NCBI GenBank assembly: GCA_019638515.1
Contig: JAHBTS010000009.1
Span: 1 to 64,000, forward strand
Origin: Chitinophagales bacterium
GTDB lineage: Bacteria > Bacteroidota > Bacteroidia > Chitinophagales > LD1
DNA: 64,000 nt
Direction of reading: 5' to 3'
Below the pieces are notes generated by a model. The model searched no databases, was not told the origin of the DNA, and was given only the letters and a program-made list of their open reading frames with translations. The translations under genes and the position numbers were made by a program. Positions 45,248 through 54,957 of this stretch are shown in pieces (position 1 is the first letter of the stretch; each line of letters starts with the position of its first letter).

Positions 45248-46645
45248 TTAATCGTTTATATCAAGCTCCCATATACAAGTAACAAAGTACTTTGTATCCT
45301 CAATATAATCGCTATTGTTAGCTCTCTTTTTAAGTGCTACAGAAAGTCTGTCGCCTGCGCTAAACGAAAATCCTGAAGTTGGTAATGTAATTGTTTGTTG
45401 CCCTCCTTCATTTAATGAAATCAGAGTAGTGTTGTCTCTATCGCTTCCGTTTACATTCAAGCTAAATACTGCTTTTATATCCGGATTAGAACCTCCGTCT
45501 TCTGCTACGCGCACCAATACTTTTGCTAATCTGCCACCATATGGCACCAACCATTGCTGTTGAATACCGGGTGTGCAGTTTTTACAATCGTCTTCAGATT
45601 CGCCACCGGCAGCCGGCAGCACTATTTTATCAACTGCCCAACCAGGACTACACCAACCACCGGCACCTACATTAACATTATGGTAGGTAATATGTTTTTC
45701 TTTCCCTCCGCCTACTGTAAGCAAGCCATTGGCATCGGCATAAATAGGGCGGCTACCTGTACCTGAAAGGTTATTTATTCTCACCGTTCCATTATGGTTT
45801 AAGCGTAATCCTTGCGTGCCGCCTGCAAATAAATCTACACCATAAAATCCTGAAACATAAACGTTGCCATCGTTGTATCCACTGCCATCATTATACTTGT
45901 GAAATCCTACTGCGTAATGGTTTAAATACTCACCATCATAAAGAAAATCATCGCCTGCTTTAAGTATGAGTGCAGGGCTGCTGTTATCTACATTAGTTGC
46001 AAATGGTATGCGTATAGAGCCGTTTACATCTACCCGAACACCTGCGGTTGCGGTTGTTCCAATTCCTATATTGGTTCCGTCATCATAAATACTACCACAA
46101 GTTGCAGCTGTACCATTGCTGCGCAATACATAATTTGGATTGGTACAACCAACAGGCCCTGTTGCACCTTGCGGCCCCGTAATACCTTGTGGACCTTGAT
46201 TGCCGGTATCGCCTTTATCACCCTTATCACCTTTGCTTCCGGTAGGTCCTATTGGCCCTGTGCTTATACCATCGCCAATTGCTTTCCATTGTGTACCATC
46301 CCAAAATTCAACACGGTTTTCATCTGTATCAAATACCAATAAACCTTTGTTGACGGCAACTAAGGAACTTCCTAAAGTGTTCTTTGCCATTGTAGTTAAC
46401 CGCGGAATATAAAAGCCTTTATTGCTGGCATCAGTACTAAATACTGCTTTAGCAGTATCGGCAGAGGGTGTACCTGCCACAAAACCGCGAGTACCGATTA
46501 CTATTTCTCTCGCCTTAATATTGCCTGCCACATCTAATTTTTCCTCGGGATTAGAATTTCCAATCCCTACTCTTCCGCTTTGTGAATAAACAACAGATAA
46601 TAATGCTACTGCTGCAATGGTTAGAACATCACGTTTCTTCATCAT
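45248..46645 (-). CDS. Secreted collagen-like surface protein
   Basis: The 465-residue product has a signal peptide (MMKKRDVLTIAAVALLSVVYSQS) and a GxxNPxxKLDVAG opening typical of Bacteroidota proteins with tail-fibre-like repeats. Residues 130-166 hold 12 consecutive Gly-X-Y triplets (GPIGPTGSKGDKGDKGDTG and GPQGITGPQG), enough for a short collagen-like triple helix. A beta-rich, cysteine-containing C-terminal domain follows (about 320-465). This is probably a trimeric surface fibre. I do not recognise a specific adhesin family, and no T9SS sorting domain is evident. Confidence 0.75.
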   Translation of the reverse strand: MMKKRDVLTIAAVALLSVVYSQSGRVGIGNSNPEEKLDVAGNIKAREIVIGTRGFVAGTPSADTAKAVFSTDASNKGFYIPRLTTMAKNTLGSSLVAVNKGLLVFDTDENRVEFWDGTQWKAIGDGISTGPIGPTGSKGDKGDKGDTGNQGPQGITGPQGATGPVGCTNPNYVLRSNGTAATCGSIYDDGTNIGIGTTATAGVRVDVNGSIRIPFATNVDNSSPALILKAGDDFLYDGEYLNHYAVGFHKYNDGSGYNDGNVYVSGFYGVDLFAGGTQGLRLNHNGTVRINNLSGTGSRPIYADANGLLTVGGGKEKHITYHNVNVGAGGWCSPGWAVDKIVLPAAGGESEDDCKNCTPGIQQQWLVPYGGRLAKVLVRVAEDGGSNPDIKAVFSLNVNGSDRDNTTLISLNEGGQQTITLPTSGFSFSAGDRLSVALKKRANNSDYIEDTKYFVTCIWELDIND

Positions 46646-46761
46646 AATACCGTATCCCTTTAATTTTGGGGCGGCAATGATAGCTAGCTAACTTATCTTA
46701 TCTATTCTTGTTTTACTTTCAAGAATGAGATGTTTACAATCTTTTAGCAGAAGCGTTTTAA

Positions 46762-48597
46762 CTACCAGCTTAAGTCGTCATCAGAAAATGAAAAAGATGT
46801 TTTTGGACGGTCTTCTTTTTCCACATCCTTCTTAGTTTCATTTTTAGGTGCGGCACCTTTTCTATCTAGGTAATCTACGTTTTTATTTTCGCGTTTTTTC
46901 TTTTCTGGCGGAGCAGATGAGAATTCTTTCTTTTTAAAATTCCCCTCTTTTTTAAATCCACTTTTCTCGCTTCTTCTTTTCTCGAATCCACCTTCGCTTC
47001 TGCCACCACTAAAACCGCCATCGCGTTCTTTAGCTCGTGTAATAAGCGGCTTCTTGCTGCGCTTGTTTTTTTCAAATACCGCCAGCAATTGCTCTGCTTC
47101 TAAAAATGGTACATTTATAAAAGAGAATTTATCGAATACTTGAACATCCTTAATTTGTGTTGCTTCTATACCGCTCTCGCGTGAAAGAAAGTCTACCAAT
47201 GCTTTTGGATTCATGCCATCGAGTTTTCCTTTGGCAACAAACAAGCGTGTAATACCTTTCATATCTACACTGCTATTAAACTGCTGCAAGTCGCGGTAGT
47301 TGTCTTCTTTTAAATCATCGCCAAAATTATATTGCAACAATGCGGCAACTAATTGTTGTGCATCTGCACCTTCGTTCATAAGTTCACCTGCGAGTTCTAT
47401 ATAGCTTTCGAAATTGCCTTCATTGAGCAATGCGCGCAGTTCACTTTTCAACTTCTCTTTCTTGGTTTCTATTACTTGCTTGGCATCGGGCAAGGTTTCT
47501 TTCTTAATTTTTGCATTGGCTATTTTTTGAATAAACAGCAGGCTGCGCAATTCTTTAGGAGAAATAAAAGTAATGGCAGTTCCTTCTTTTCCTGCTCTTC
47601 CGGTTCTTCCAATTCTATGCACATACGCTTCTGGATCTTGTGGCAAATGGAAATTCACTACGTGTGTAAGATCGTTTACATCTATACCTCTTGCTGCCAC
47701 ATCTGTAGCTACCAACACTCTTGTTTTTTTTGCTTTAAAGGCGCGTAAAACTTTTTCGCGTTGTGCTTGTGTAATATCGCCATGTATTGGTTCGGCATCG
47801 TAACCTCTATCTCCTAATCTGCGGGCTACATCATCTGTTTCTACTTTGGTACGGCAAAATACTATACCGTAGAAACTTGGCTCTACATCAATAATTCTGC
47901 AAAGAGCATCGAATCTTTCGCTATCTTTTACTTCAAAATAGATTTGTTCTGTAAGTGGTGTGGTGAGCTGTTCTTTTTTCACTTCTACCACATCATACTC
48001 TTTCATGTAGCGCTTTGCCAATTTTAAAATTTCGGGTGGCATAGTTGCGCTAAACAGTAGCATTCTACGGCTTTGCGGCACCGATTTTAGAATTTCTTCT
48101 ACTTCTTCTTGAAAGCCCATATTAAGCATTTCATCGGCTTCGTCTAACACTACATGGGTTACATTTGAAAGATCGAGTGTACCTTTGTCTATATGATCGC
48201 GAATTCTGCCCGGAGTGCCTACTACAATTTGAGTTCCGCGTTTTAAACCGCGTATTTGCAACTCATAACTTTGCCCTCCGTAAACCGGCAATACAAATAG
48301 TTTTTTACCGCCTCTGAACGAGTTTATTTCTTCGGCTACTTGAATTGCCAACTCGCGCGTAGGGGCTAAAATAAGTGATTGAACTTTTTTGTTGTTGTCG
48401 TCTAACAGTTCAATGAGCGGCAAGCCGAAAGCGGCTGTTTTACCTGTTCCTGTTTGTGCTTGCCCAACTATGTCGCGCGCACCACTAATAAGCAAAGGAA
48501 TAGTTTGTTTTTGAATTGGCGTAGGTTCTTCAAAACCTTTCTTTGCCAAGGCTTCGAGCGTAGTTTCGCTCAAACCGAGTTCTCTGAATTTTTCCAT
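46762..48597 (-). CDS. DEAD-box ATP-dependent RNA helicase (DeaD/CsdA-like)
   Basis: The product is 611 residues from ATG 48597 (MEKFRELGLSETTLEALAKKGFEEPTPIQ). Helicase motifs: Q motif, AQTGTGKTAAFGLP (I), PTRELAIQ (Ia), TPGRI (Ib), VLDEADEMLNMGF (II), SATMPPEI (III), ARGIDVNDLTHV (V) and HRIGRTGRAG (VI). After residue 440 comes a DbpA-type RNA-binding domain (ITRLFVAKGKLDGMNPKALVDF) and a basic, Gly/Lys/Arg-rich tail of about 90 residues. It unwinds RNA in ribosome assembly, cold adaptation or mRNA decay. A structured 5' leader lies upstream. Confidence 0.95.
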   Translation of the reverse strand: MEKFRELGLSETTLEALAKKGFEEPTPIQKQTIPLLISGARDIVGQAQTGTGKTAAFGLPLIELLDDNNKKVQSLILAPTRELAIQVAEEINSFRGGKKLFVLPVYGGQSYELQIRGLKRGTQIVVGTPGRIRDHIDKGTLDLSNVTHVVLDEADEMLNMGFQEEVEEILKSVPQSRRMLLFSATMPPEILKLAKRYMKEYDVVEVKKEQLTTPLTEQIYFEVKDSERFDALCRIIDVEPSFYGIVFCRTKVETDDVARRLGDRGYDAEPIHGDITQAQREKVLRAFKAKKTRVLVATDVAARGIDVNDLTHVVNFHLPQDPEAYVHRIGRTGRAGKEGTAITFISPKELRSLLFIQKIANAKIKKETLPDAKQVIETKKEKLKSELRALLNEGNFESYIELAGELMNEGADAQQLVAALLQYNFGDDLKEDNYRDLQQFNSSVDMKGITRLFVAKGKLDGMNPKALVDFLSRESGIEATQIKDVQVFDKFSFINVPFLEAEQLLAVFEKNKRSKKPLITRAKERDGGFSGGRSEGGFEKRRSEKSGFKKEGNFKKKEFSSAPPEKKKRENKNVDYLDRKGAAPKNETKKDVEKEDRPKTSFSFSDDDLSW

Positions 48598-48673
48598 AAA
48601 TAATATAAGTAAATAATTTTTAGGCTCTCTAAAACAAAACACTACCGATGCTTGCAATGCAAGCTGCTATTGT

Positions 48674-48710
48674 CGAAAAGATGCAAAGCAAACTGAGCCT
48701 TTCATCTTCG
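48674..48710 (-). promoter_or_regulatory. Hairpin in the DEAD-box helicase leader
   Basis: Within the 239-bp gap upstream of the helicase gene, 48678-48688 pairs with 48699-48708 as a ten-base-pair stem with one bulged base, plus two further pairs at 48674-75/48709-10. The loop is ten nt. The palindrome GCTTGCAATGCAAGC at 48650-48664 lies nearby. Both would be transcribed as the leader. Confidence 0.45.
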
Positions 48711-48798
48711 CTGCCCGGTGCGCTTTGGGAACCCTTTTGCGGCTGAATTTTGCTATTTAAGCAAGCCGCTTTTGGTGTTATGCTTTTTTAAGCCGCGG

Positions 48799-48806
48799 CA
48801 AAAGTA
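48799..48806 (-). promoter_or_regulatory. Candidate -7 element for the DEAD-box helicase gene
   Basis: TACTTTTG read on the minus strand matches TAnnTTTG exactly. A matching TTTG at the -33 distance is not clear. If used, the transcript has a leader of about 195 nt, far longer than the other leaders seen here. Confidence 0.35.
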
Positions 48807-48836
48807 GTAGAATTTTCCACACTTTCATATAAAATA

Positions 48837-50621
48837 TTATGTTATGGGTTGTTCGCTGTGCTTTTGTAGTTCAAATAGGGTTTGGTAAATGCCGCTTTTT
48901 TGGAGTAATTCTTCGTGTGTACCCATTTCGGCAATTTGCCCATCGTTCAACACAATTATTTTATTGAACTGCATAAACGAGAATATTCTGTGCGTAATTA
49001 CTATGGTGGTTTTCCCTTTAATTGATTGGCTCAATTCCTGCTGAATTGCTTTTTCGGTTGCTACATCTACGGCACTCAGGCAATCGTCTAGAATAAGCAT
49101 GCAGGGTTGCTTAATCAGCGCTCTTGCTATGCTAATTCGCTGCTTTTGTCCTCCACTTAAGGTAACGCCTCTTTCGCCAAGTATGGTTTGGTATTGCTGA
49201 GGGAAACGTTCTATTTCTTCGTGTACCGAAGCGCGTTTAGCAAATAGTTTCACATCTTCTACATTGGTTTCCTTCATACCAAATGCAATATTTTCTTCTA
49301 CGGTTTCCGAAAACAGAAAAACATCTTGCGGCACATAACCTATTTGGGCTCTTAAATTGCCGGTATTCCATGCGCGTATGTCTTCTCCATCTATCTTAAT
49401 ACTTCCTGAAGACACATCGTACATACGCATTATTAACTCGGCAATGGTGGTTTTCCCTGAACCAGTTTTTCCAATAATTGCCCACTGCTCGCCTGCCGGA
49501 ATGGAGAATGATATATTTTTTATGGCGGTTACACCTGTTTCGGGATAGGTAAAAGTTACACCTTCAAAATCTACACCTCCCTTCATGTGGTGTGTTTGGG
49601 CAGTACTATTTACAATGGTTGGTTGTATTGCAAAAAAGTCGTTGATTCTTTTCATAGATGCAGCTGCCCGCTGAATGAGCGAAGCTACCCAACCCAGTGA
49701 ACTTACGGGCCACATGAGCATATTCATATAAATCAAAAATTCGGCAATGTTACCCGCAGTTACCGCACCGCTGCCCACTTTTATTCCACCTGCATAAATG
49801 GTGATAATAAGGCTTGTGCCAATAAGCAAATTCATAGCAGGGAAATAGATGGCATCTATTTTTGCCAATTTTAAATTTTTCTCTTTGTAACTGTTGCTTT
49901 CTTGTTCAAAATAATGAAGCATAGCTTCTTCTCTTGCATAAGCTTGCACCACTCGAATACCCGAATAATTTTCCTGCGCTTGCGATGTTAAATCCGATAG
50001 TTGCTCTTGAATTACGGTGCTACTTTTTTCAATCTTGTTGTTTACATAATAGATTACAAACGATAGAATAGGCAAGGGAATAAGCACCAGCAATGTGAGT
50101 TCTACGTTTATATTCAACATGGCCCACACCGCAAAAGCTATGGTAAAAAACAGGTTTACCGAATACATAATTGCGGGTCCTACATACATGCGCACCCTGC
50201 TTACATCTTCTGTAATTCTATTCATTAAATCGCCTGTGCTATTGGTGCGGTAAAATGAGGTGTCTAAACTCTGATAGTGCTGATACAAATCATTCTTTAA
50301 ATCGAATTCTATATAGCGGCTTACCACAATAATAGTTTGGCGCATTAAAAAAGTGAATATCCCTTCTAACAGTGCCACTCCAATATAAATGATGAAGAAG
50401 GCAAACAGGCTTTTGCCAAGTTCGCTTTCTAAAGCAGATTGCAACACATTGTTGCCCGGCACTACATTGCTTAAAAATGCTACTACTTCATCTACTGCTT
50501 TACCAATAATTCTTGGATTGTAGGTTCTAAAAGCATTAGACAGTACTACAAATAGAATACCCGCAAACACTCTAAGTTTATGCCGCGCAAAGTATCTGTT
50601 AAGTGTAAAGAGGTGTTTCAA
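48837..50621 (-). CDS. ABC exporter, fused permease and ATPase (MsbA-like)
   Basis: The 594-residue half-transporter has six transmembrane helices in residues 1-320 and a C-terminal ATPase: Walker A GKTGSGKTTIAEL near 380, signature LSGGQKQRISIARAL near 487, Walker B MLILDDCLSAVD near 510, and the H-loop in VITHRIFSF. It dimerises to export a hydrophobic substrate such as lipid, drug or peptide. Sequence resemblance to MsbA/LmrA/Sav1866 does not fix the substrate. It lies 239 bp from the helicase gene. Confidence 0.92.
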   Translation of the reverse strand: MKHLFTLNRYFARHKLRVFAGILFVVLSNAFRTYNPRIIGKAVDEVVAFLSNVVPGNNVLQSALESELGKSLFAFFIIYIGVALLEGIFTFLMRQTIIVVSRYIEFDLKNDLYQHYQSLDTSFYRTNSTGDLMNRITEDVSRVRMYVGPAIMYSVNLFFTIAFAVWAMLNINVELTLLVLIPLPILSFVIYYVNNKIEKSSTVIQEQLSDLTSQAQENYSGIRVVQAYAREEAMLHYFEQESNSYKEKNLKLAKIDAIYFPAMNLLIGTSLIITIYAGGIKVGSGAVTAGNIAEFLIYMNMLMWPVSSLGWVASLIQRAAASMKRINDFFAIQPTIVNSTAQTHHMKGGVDFEGVTFTYPETGVTAIKNISFSIPAGEQWAIIGKTGSGKTTIAELIMRMYDVSSGSIKIDGEDIRAWNTGNLRAQIGYVPQDVFLFSETVEENIAFGMKETNVEDVKLFAKRASVHEEIERFPQQYQTILGERGVTLSGGQKQRISIARALIKQPCMLILDDCLSAVDVATEKAIQQELSQSIKGKTTIVITHRIFSFMQFNKIIVLNDGQIAEMGTHEELLQKSGIYQTLFELQKHSEQPIT

Positions 50622-50721
50622 AACAAGTGCAAGAATAAATCAATTCTGCGGGTTCAATAGCTAGAAAATGTTAGCGCCACACTGAAATTGCAGCTGCCCG
50701 TTTCTATCATTTTTTCTGCTA

Positions 50722-51384
50722 CTACACATTCAGGTAACGCATAAAGGAATCGTAGCGTTCCTTTAAATCTTCGGTATATTCAGTTTCTTGGTGCACTGCT
50801 TTTACTAGAATCCCGTGCCTTTCAAAAGCTGCTACTAAAGCAGAAAGGTTGGCAGAATTCAATTTAAGGGTAACTTCGGCTACCGCTACTTCGGCACGTA
50901 TGTTGGTAAAGCAACTTAAAATTTGCAGTTCGTTGCTTTCTACAATTCTAGCAATTTCATACAGCGAATAATTTCGCAATGGCATTTCTAATTCAATTAT
51001 GCTCCCTTCGTGTTGCAAAGAACTAAAGGTGTTTAATCCTTTCAGCAATTCTTCGGCCGTAATTAAACCTACATAGTTTTCTTCTTCATCTAATACCGGA
51101 ATTGTACCAATATTCAATTTATTGCTCAGCCTTACTACTTCCAAAATATGGGCATACTCAAACACAAATGGATGGGCAAACGAAGTTTTGTATTCTGCCA
51201 GTGGCAACTCAAAATCTCCGGCATTTATTACATCTTCCATTGAAATTAAGTTCAACAACTTACCATCGTGCACAATCGGCAATTGGTGTACTGCAAACTC
51301 GTGCATCCACTGTAGTGCCTTTTCGCCATTATCGCTCTTGCGAAGTGGCGGTACTGTTTCCGAAATTAAATTTTTGGCAAGCAT
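50722..51384 (-). CDS. CBS-pair domain protein with C-terminal ACT-like region
   Basis: The 220-residue product has two CBS motifs in residues 1-125 (LISETVPPLRKSDNGEKALQWM and HILEVVRLSNKLNIGTIPVLDE, GLITAEELLKGL). An ACT-like segment of about 90 residues follows (LYEIARIVESNELQILSCFTNI). Such proteins sense adenine nucleotides or amino acids. No enzymatic domain is attached, so the partner is unknown. It is separated by 78 bp from the hydrolase gene downstream on the same strand's upstream side. Confidence 0.8.
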   Translation of the reverse strand: MLAKNLISETVPPLRKSDNGEKALQWMHEFAVHQLPIVHDGKLLNLISMEDVINAGDFELPLAEYKTSFAHPFVFEYAHILEVVRLSNKLNIGTIPVLDEEENYVGLITAEELLKGLNTFSSLQHEGSIIELEMPLRNYSLYEIARIVESNELQILSCFTNIRAEVAVAEVTLKLNSANLSALVAAFERHGILVKAVHQETEYTEDLKERYDSFMRYLNV

Positions 51385-51462
51385 AACGGTGGCTTTAGTT
51401 TCCTTTACGTATTGAATTTACTTATGTTACCAAGACTGTATATTCAATAAAAGGTTGAAAAG

Positions 51463-52224
51463 CTATTGTAAATTTTTTGTCAGAAATTTTTGAGTAAGCT
51501 CATTAAACTCTTTTGGACGTTCCATCATGGCTGCATGTCCGCAGTGCTCGATGAAGTGCATTTCTGAATTTGGCAGTATTTTATGAAACTCTTCTGCCAC
51601 AAATGGAGGCGTAATAGAATCGCTACTTCCCCAAATTAAATTTACCGGACAGGTTATATTAGGCACATCTTCGCGTAAGTTGTGGCGTACTGCACTTTTG
51701 GCAATAAGCACCACACGCAATGCCTTATTTCTATCGTTTACAATATCAAAAACTTCATCTACTAACTCTTTGGTAGCCACTTTGGGATCGTAGAATGTTT
51801 CCTCCGTTTTTTTCTTCACAAACTCATAATCGCCTTTGCGCGGATAAGTATCGCCTAAAGAATTTTCAAATAAACCTGAACTTCCTGTAAGTGTGATGGT
51901 TCTTACATCATCAGGATTTTGCAACGCATAAATAAGCGATATATGGCCGCCCAGCGAATTGCCAACTAAGTTTAAATTTTTAAAGCCCTTTAGCTCTACA
52001 AACTCCTTTACATGATTTACCATTCCTTGAACGGTAGAATTTTCTAATTCTAATTCATACAACGGTAAAATTGGGATTACAACTTTGTAATTGGGCGAAA
52101 AATATCTGATTACATCGGCAAAATTGCTTAATGCACCAAAAAGTCCGTGAAGCAATAAAATAACTTCGCCAGACCCTTCTTCGCAATAACGAAACTTGCC
52201 TTCATGCTTTATATTAAAACTCAT
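51463..52224 (-). CDS. Alpha/beta hydrolase
   Basis: The 253-residue product has the oxyanion HG motif LLLHGLFGALSNF near residue 25, nucleophile elbow LVGNSLGGH near 90, Asp in IWGSSDSITPPFV near 203 and His in EHCGHAAMMERP near 230. The catalytic triad is complete and the order is canonical. The substrate is not evident. A promoter-like pair (TTTG at 52270-52267, then 18 nt, then TAATTTTA at 52248-52241) lies upstream. Confidence 0.88.
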   Translation of the reverse strand: MSFNIKHEGKFRYCEEGSGEVILLLHGLFGALSNFADVIRYFSPNYKVVIPILPLYELELENSTVQGMVNHVKEFVELKGFKNLNLVGNSLGGHISLIYALQNPDDVRTITLTGSSGLFENSLGDTYPRKGDYEFVKKKTEETFYDPKVATKELVDEVFDIVNDRNKALRVVLIAKSAVRHNLREDVPNITCPVNLIWGSSDSITPPFVAEEFHKILPNSEMHFIEHCGHAAMMERPKEFNELTQKFLTKNLQ

Positions 52225-52240
52225 GTTAAATCTATGGGTG

Positions 52241-52270
52241 TAAAATTATCTTTTTTGCTTACAAAACAAA
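52241..52270 (-). promoter_or_regulatory. Candidate promoter of the alpha/beta hydrolase gene
   Basis: On the minus strand TTTG (52270-52267), 18 nt and TAATTTTA (52248-52241) approximate the Bacteroidota pattern, with the last base of the -7 element off consensus. It sits 16 nt before the start codon. Confidence 0.4.
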
Positions 52271-52306
52271 TTGCATTGAAAAACAAGCACCCGTTTATAC
52301 CCCAAA

Positions 52307-53971
52307 TTACTGATCCATTTTTACAATTTTATGAATTGTACGCTTGCCGCTAAAGTCTAGCACCAGCAAATACGCCCCTGCACTCCAAGTGCTACTTTCT
52401 TCTATGGGAAGCAATTGTACATCATTTGCAAATACCGATAAAGAAGCCTTAAATACTACTTTGCCCGACAAATCTGCAATACTTACTTTGGCTTCGCCTG
52501 CTACTTCTGTTTTTACAAAAACTGATATTGCATTATTAAATGGATTGGGGAATGCCACTATTCTTTTATCTGTATGCAGCAACTCCTTCTTTGCAGTTGT
52601 ATTTAAAAATGCTTTGTAGAAATTAGGAATACCGTAACCATAATCGTTGTTGGGCGAACTATAAAGATGTGCGCTTTCCACAATTAGCGTCTTCAATTCT
52701 GCTGCAGAAAGTGTAGAATCGGCCTGCCATAAACATGCTGCTGCGCCTGCAATTATAGGGCAAGCAAATGAGGTTCCTCCGCTTACAGATGGCCTTCCAA
52801 CCACATCTAATACCATTACATTTGCACCTTGTGCACACACATCGGGCTTTATGGCACCCGAAGCACTTGGCCCTCGGCTACTAAATGCCCCAATTACTCC
52901 ACTTGCATTTACAGCCCCAACAGCTAATACATCTTTTCCATCGGCCGGCACGGTAATAAACCTCCACGATTTTTCGCCCTCATTTCCTGCGCTGTTTACC
53001 ACCAACACGCCTTTAGAAAAAGCAGTATTTGCCGCTTGCGTAATTACCGATTTATCTCCCGTTAAATCAAAATAAGTATGGTTGGCAAAACCATCATTAA
53101 AAGTATTATAGCCCAGTGAAGTTGAAAGTATATCAGCCCCCAAACTATCTGCTTTTTCGGCAGCTTCAGCCCAATGAAACTCTTCCAGAATAGTTTCAGA
53201 TTGGTTGTCTTCCGTTTTAAACAATGCAAAATTTGCCTCTGTGGCTGTACCTACATACACACCTTTGTTCTTTGCTGCAATACACGAAAGCACACTGGTG
53301 CCATGCGAACCTTCTGTGAAAATATCGGTATTTCGCTTTACATAATTTGCGGTATAAACAACTCTGTTTTCATTAAACAAATGGCGAAAAGCACTAATGG
53401 TATCCACATTTTGAAATCCATTATCGAATACGGCAATTAAGATATTCTGCCCCTGAAAACCTGCTTCGTGAAGGCGATTTAGGTGTAGCATTTGCACTTG
53501 GCTAAAACTTTTTCCATAAGTATTCCCTACATCTGCATTGTCGGCAGCCTCTTTAAATTGAAGTGCCAATTTATCGCTCTCCTTTTTTTCTGCTACTGGT
53601 GTAACATCCAATTTCTGAATTTTTGCTACAAAATTCATATTGCGTATTTGCGGCAGTTTAGAGGAATCGCTCAACACAATTGTAACTGCATTAAACCATT
53701 TAAGCGTATGTATCACACTATCGGCAACTTGTGCCACTGCTTGCTTATATGGTTCATACACCGGATAGTCATTTTCTGAAATTGCAATACCTTGTTTGGT
53801 TCTTCGCTCAATTGCTTTTGCAGAAAGGAAACTTGTAGCCGGCAAAAAGAGGTTTGATGATTTAGAATTAAACTGTACCCAATATACCTGCTGAATTTGT
53901 GCATAACCAACTCCTTGCCAAAAACAAAAAAGATACGCAACAATAATTACTCTTACAAAGGCATTTTTCAT
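52307..53971 (-). CDS. Subtilisin-like (S8) serine protease with T9SS sorting domain
   Basis: The 554-residue product has a signal peptide (to about residue 24, GYAQ). The catalytic triad is Asp183 (AVFDNGFQ), His223 (GSHGTSVLS) and Ser401 (GGTSFACPIIAG), with oxyanion Asn329 in NSAGNEG. The region between residues 25 and 160 is a propeptide-like segment. The last 75 residues are a type A sorting domain (starting KRIVAFPNPFNNAISV, ending IHKIVKMDQ). It should be an active exported peptidase delivered by T9SS. Confidence 0.92.
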   Translation of the reverse strand: MKNAFVRVIIVAYLFCFWQGVGYAQIQQVYWVQFNSKSSNLFLPATSFLSAKAIERRTKQGIAISENDYPVYEPYKQAVAQVADSVIHTLKWFNAVTIVLSDSSKLPQIRNMNFVAKIQKLDVTPVAEKKESDKLALQFKEAADNADVGNTYGKSFSQVQMLHLNRLHEAGFQGQNILIAVFDNGFQNVDTISAFRHLFNENRVVYTANYVKRNTDIFTEGSHGTSVLSCIAAKNKGVYVGTATEANFALFKTEDNQSETILEEFHWAEAAEKADSLGADILSTSLGYNTFNDGFANHTYFDLTGDKSVITQAANTAFSKGVLVVNSAGNEGEKSWRFITVPADGKDVLAVGAVNASGVIGAFSSRGPSASGAIKPDVCAQGANVMVLDVVGRPSVSGGTSFACPIIAGAAACLWQADSTLSAAELKTLIVESAHLYSSPNNDYGYGIPNFYKAFLNTTAKKELLHTDKRIVAFPNPFNNAISVFVKTEVAGEAKVSIADLSGKVVFKASLSVFANDVQLLPIEESSTWSAGAYLLVLDFSGKRTIHKIVKMDQ

Positions 53972-54003
53972 TCTGTTATAGCTTCATTCATATCTATAAA
54001 AAA

Positions 54004-54768
54004 CTAACGAGGAGCGTAATCTGCCACACGCATCCGTATTCTAAATCCATTGGAATTTAATGGATTATCCCAGTTAGAAAGTACATCCTGTTTTTCAATA
54101 AAATCCCACTCCTTGTACACAATTCCTACACCTTTGGCATACACCTCTCTGCTCAATTGGTTGCTTATTAAATTATCGTCATCGGTATCTACATGTGTAA
54201 CTAAAAGTGTTTTTGAAAAATTGAAACTGCCAATGGTTTGGGGCACTCCAACACCTGTCATCTTAAAATTCCAACCTTCTAAATATTCATACTGTCCTGT
54301 TTTTGGAATAAAAACGGTGCCATTCCATGTTTTGCCCTCGTGTGGTGGAAATGTAAGCTTCACAAATTTAAGGTCATCTTCCTGCCGCTGAAAATTGGTA
54401 ACGGTACGCGTTGCCCACCAAACTCTATCTTGCTGCCAAGCATCGTCTTTATTTTTGCGTTTATAGTATTCAATTCTATATTTTAAAATACCTTGTAAAG
54501 TATCGTAAAAATCTCCGGCATATAATTCCATTAGTTGATAATGTGCCGTATCGTTTTTTTGAATATAGCCACCGCCATTTCCTGTTTTTTGAGCCGAATA
54601 GCGAATAGAATCTACATCGTAAATAATGTAATGCCCCGAATCGGTTGGATTGTAATCGTACTCATAATCTACGTTGTAATTATCACTTTTATCTTTACAA
54701 CCATGCAACCCAACGCTTATTGCTGCCATTAAAAAAAATGCTCTAACCCAAAAAGAAAAACTTTTCAT
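54004..54768 (-). CDS. Lipoprotein of unknown function
   Basis: The 254-residue product has a lipoprotein signal peptide (MKSFSFWVRAFFLMAAISVG, lipobox GLHGCKD). The mature part begins with an acidic/aromatic spacer (SDNYNVDYEYDYNPTDSGHY) and folds as beta-strands (YQLMELYAGDFYDTLQG, GKTWNGTVFIPKTGQYEYL). Similar outer-membrane lipoproteins are frequent in Bacteroidota, but I do not recognise a named family. Its stop lies 32 bp from the start of the S8 protease gene on the same strand, so the two are probably co-transcribed. Confidence 0.7.
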   Translation of the reverse strand: MKSFSFWVRAFFLMAAISVGLHGCKDKSDNYNVDYEYDYNPTDSGHYIIYDVDSIRYSAQKTGNGGGYIQKNDTAHYQLMELYAGDFYDTLQGILKYRIEYYKRKNKDDAWQQDRVWWATRTVTNFQRQEDDLKFVKLTFPPHEGKTWNGTVFIPKTGQYEYLEGWNFKMTGVGVPQTIGSFNFSKTLLVTHVDTDDDNLISNQLSREVYAKGVGIVYKEWDFIEKQDVLSNWDNPLNSNGFRIRMRVADYAPR

Positions 54769-54957
54769 ACTCGCATAACTTTACGCAACAGTAAAGATGC
54801 TCTTTTATTAAATTGGTTGGAAAGAAGTTTTGCGCCCCGTAATGTTGAGAATTAAAAAAATACAATATAACATGAATAGACAAGGTACTCCTTGCCTATT
54901 CAAACAACTATTTGCGAAACAAGGTAGTACCATTTCCCTATAAAATATAAATCGCAG

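Noticed and set aside
45248-46645. Phage tail fibre or prophage remnant
   Set aside because: No phage genes, integrase or attachment repeats lie nearby, and the protein has a signal peptide.
46690-46740. Hairpin ATTCTTG/CAAGAAT after the helicase stop as a terminator
   Set aside because: The stem is only 7 bp, AT-rich, and not followed by a T-run in the helicase direction.
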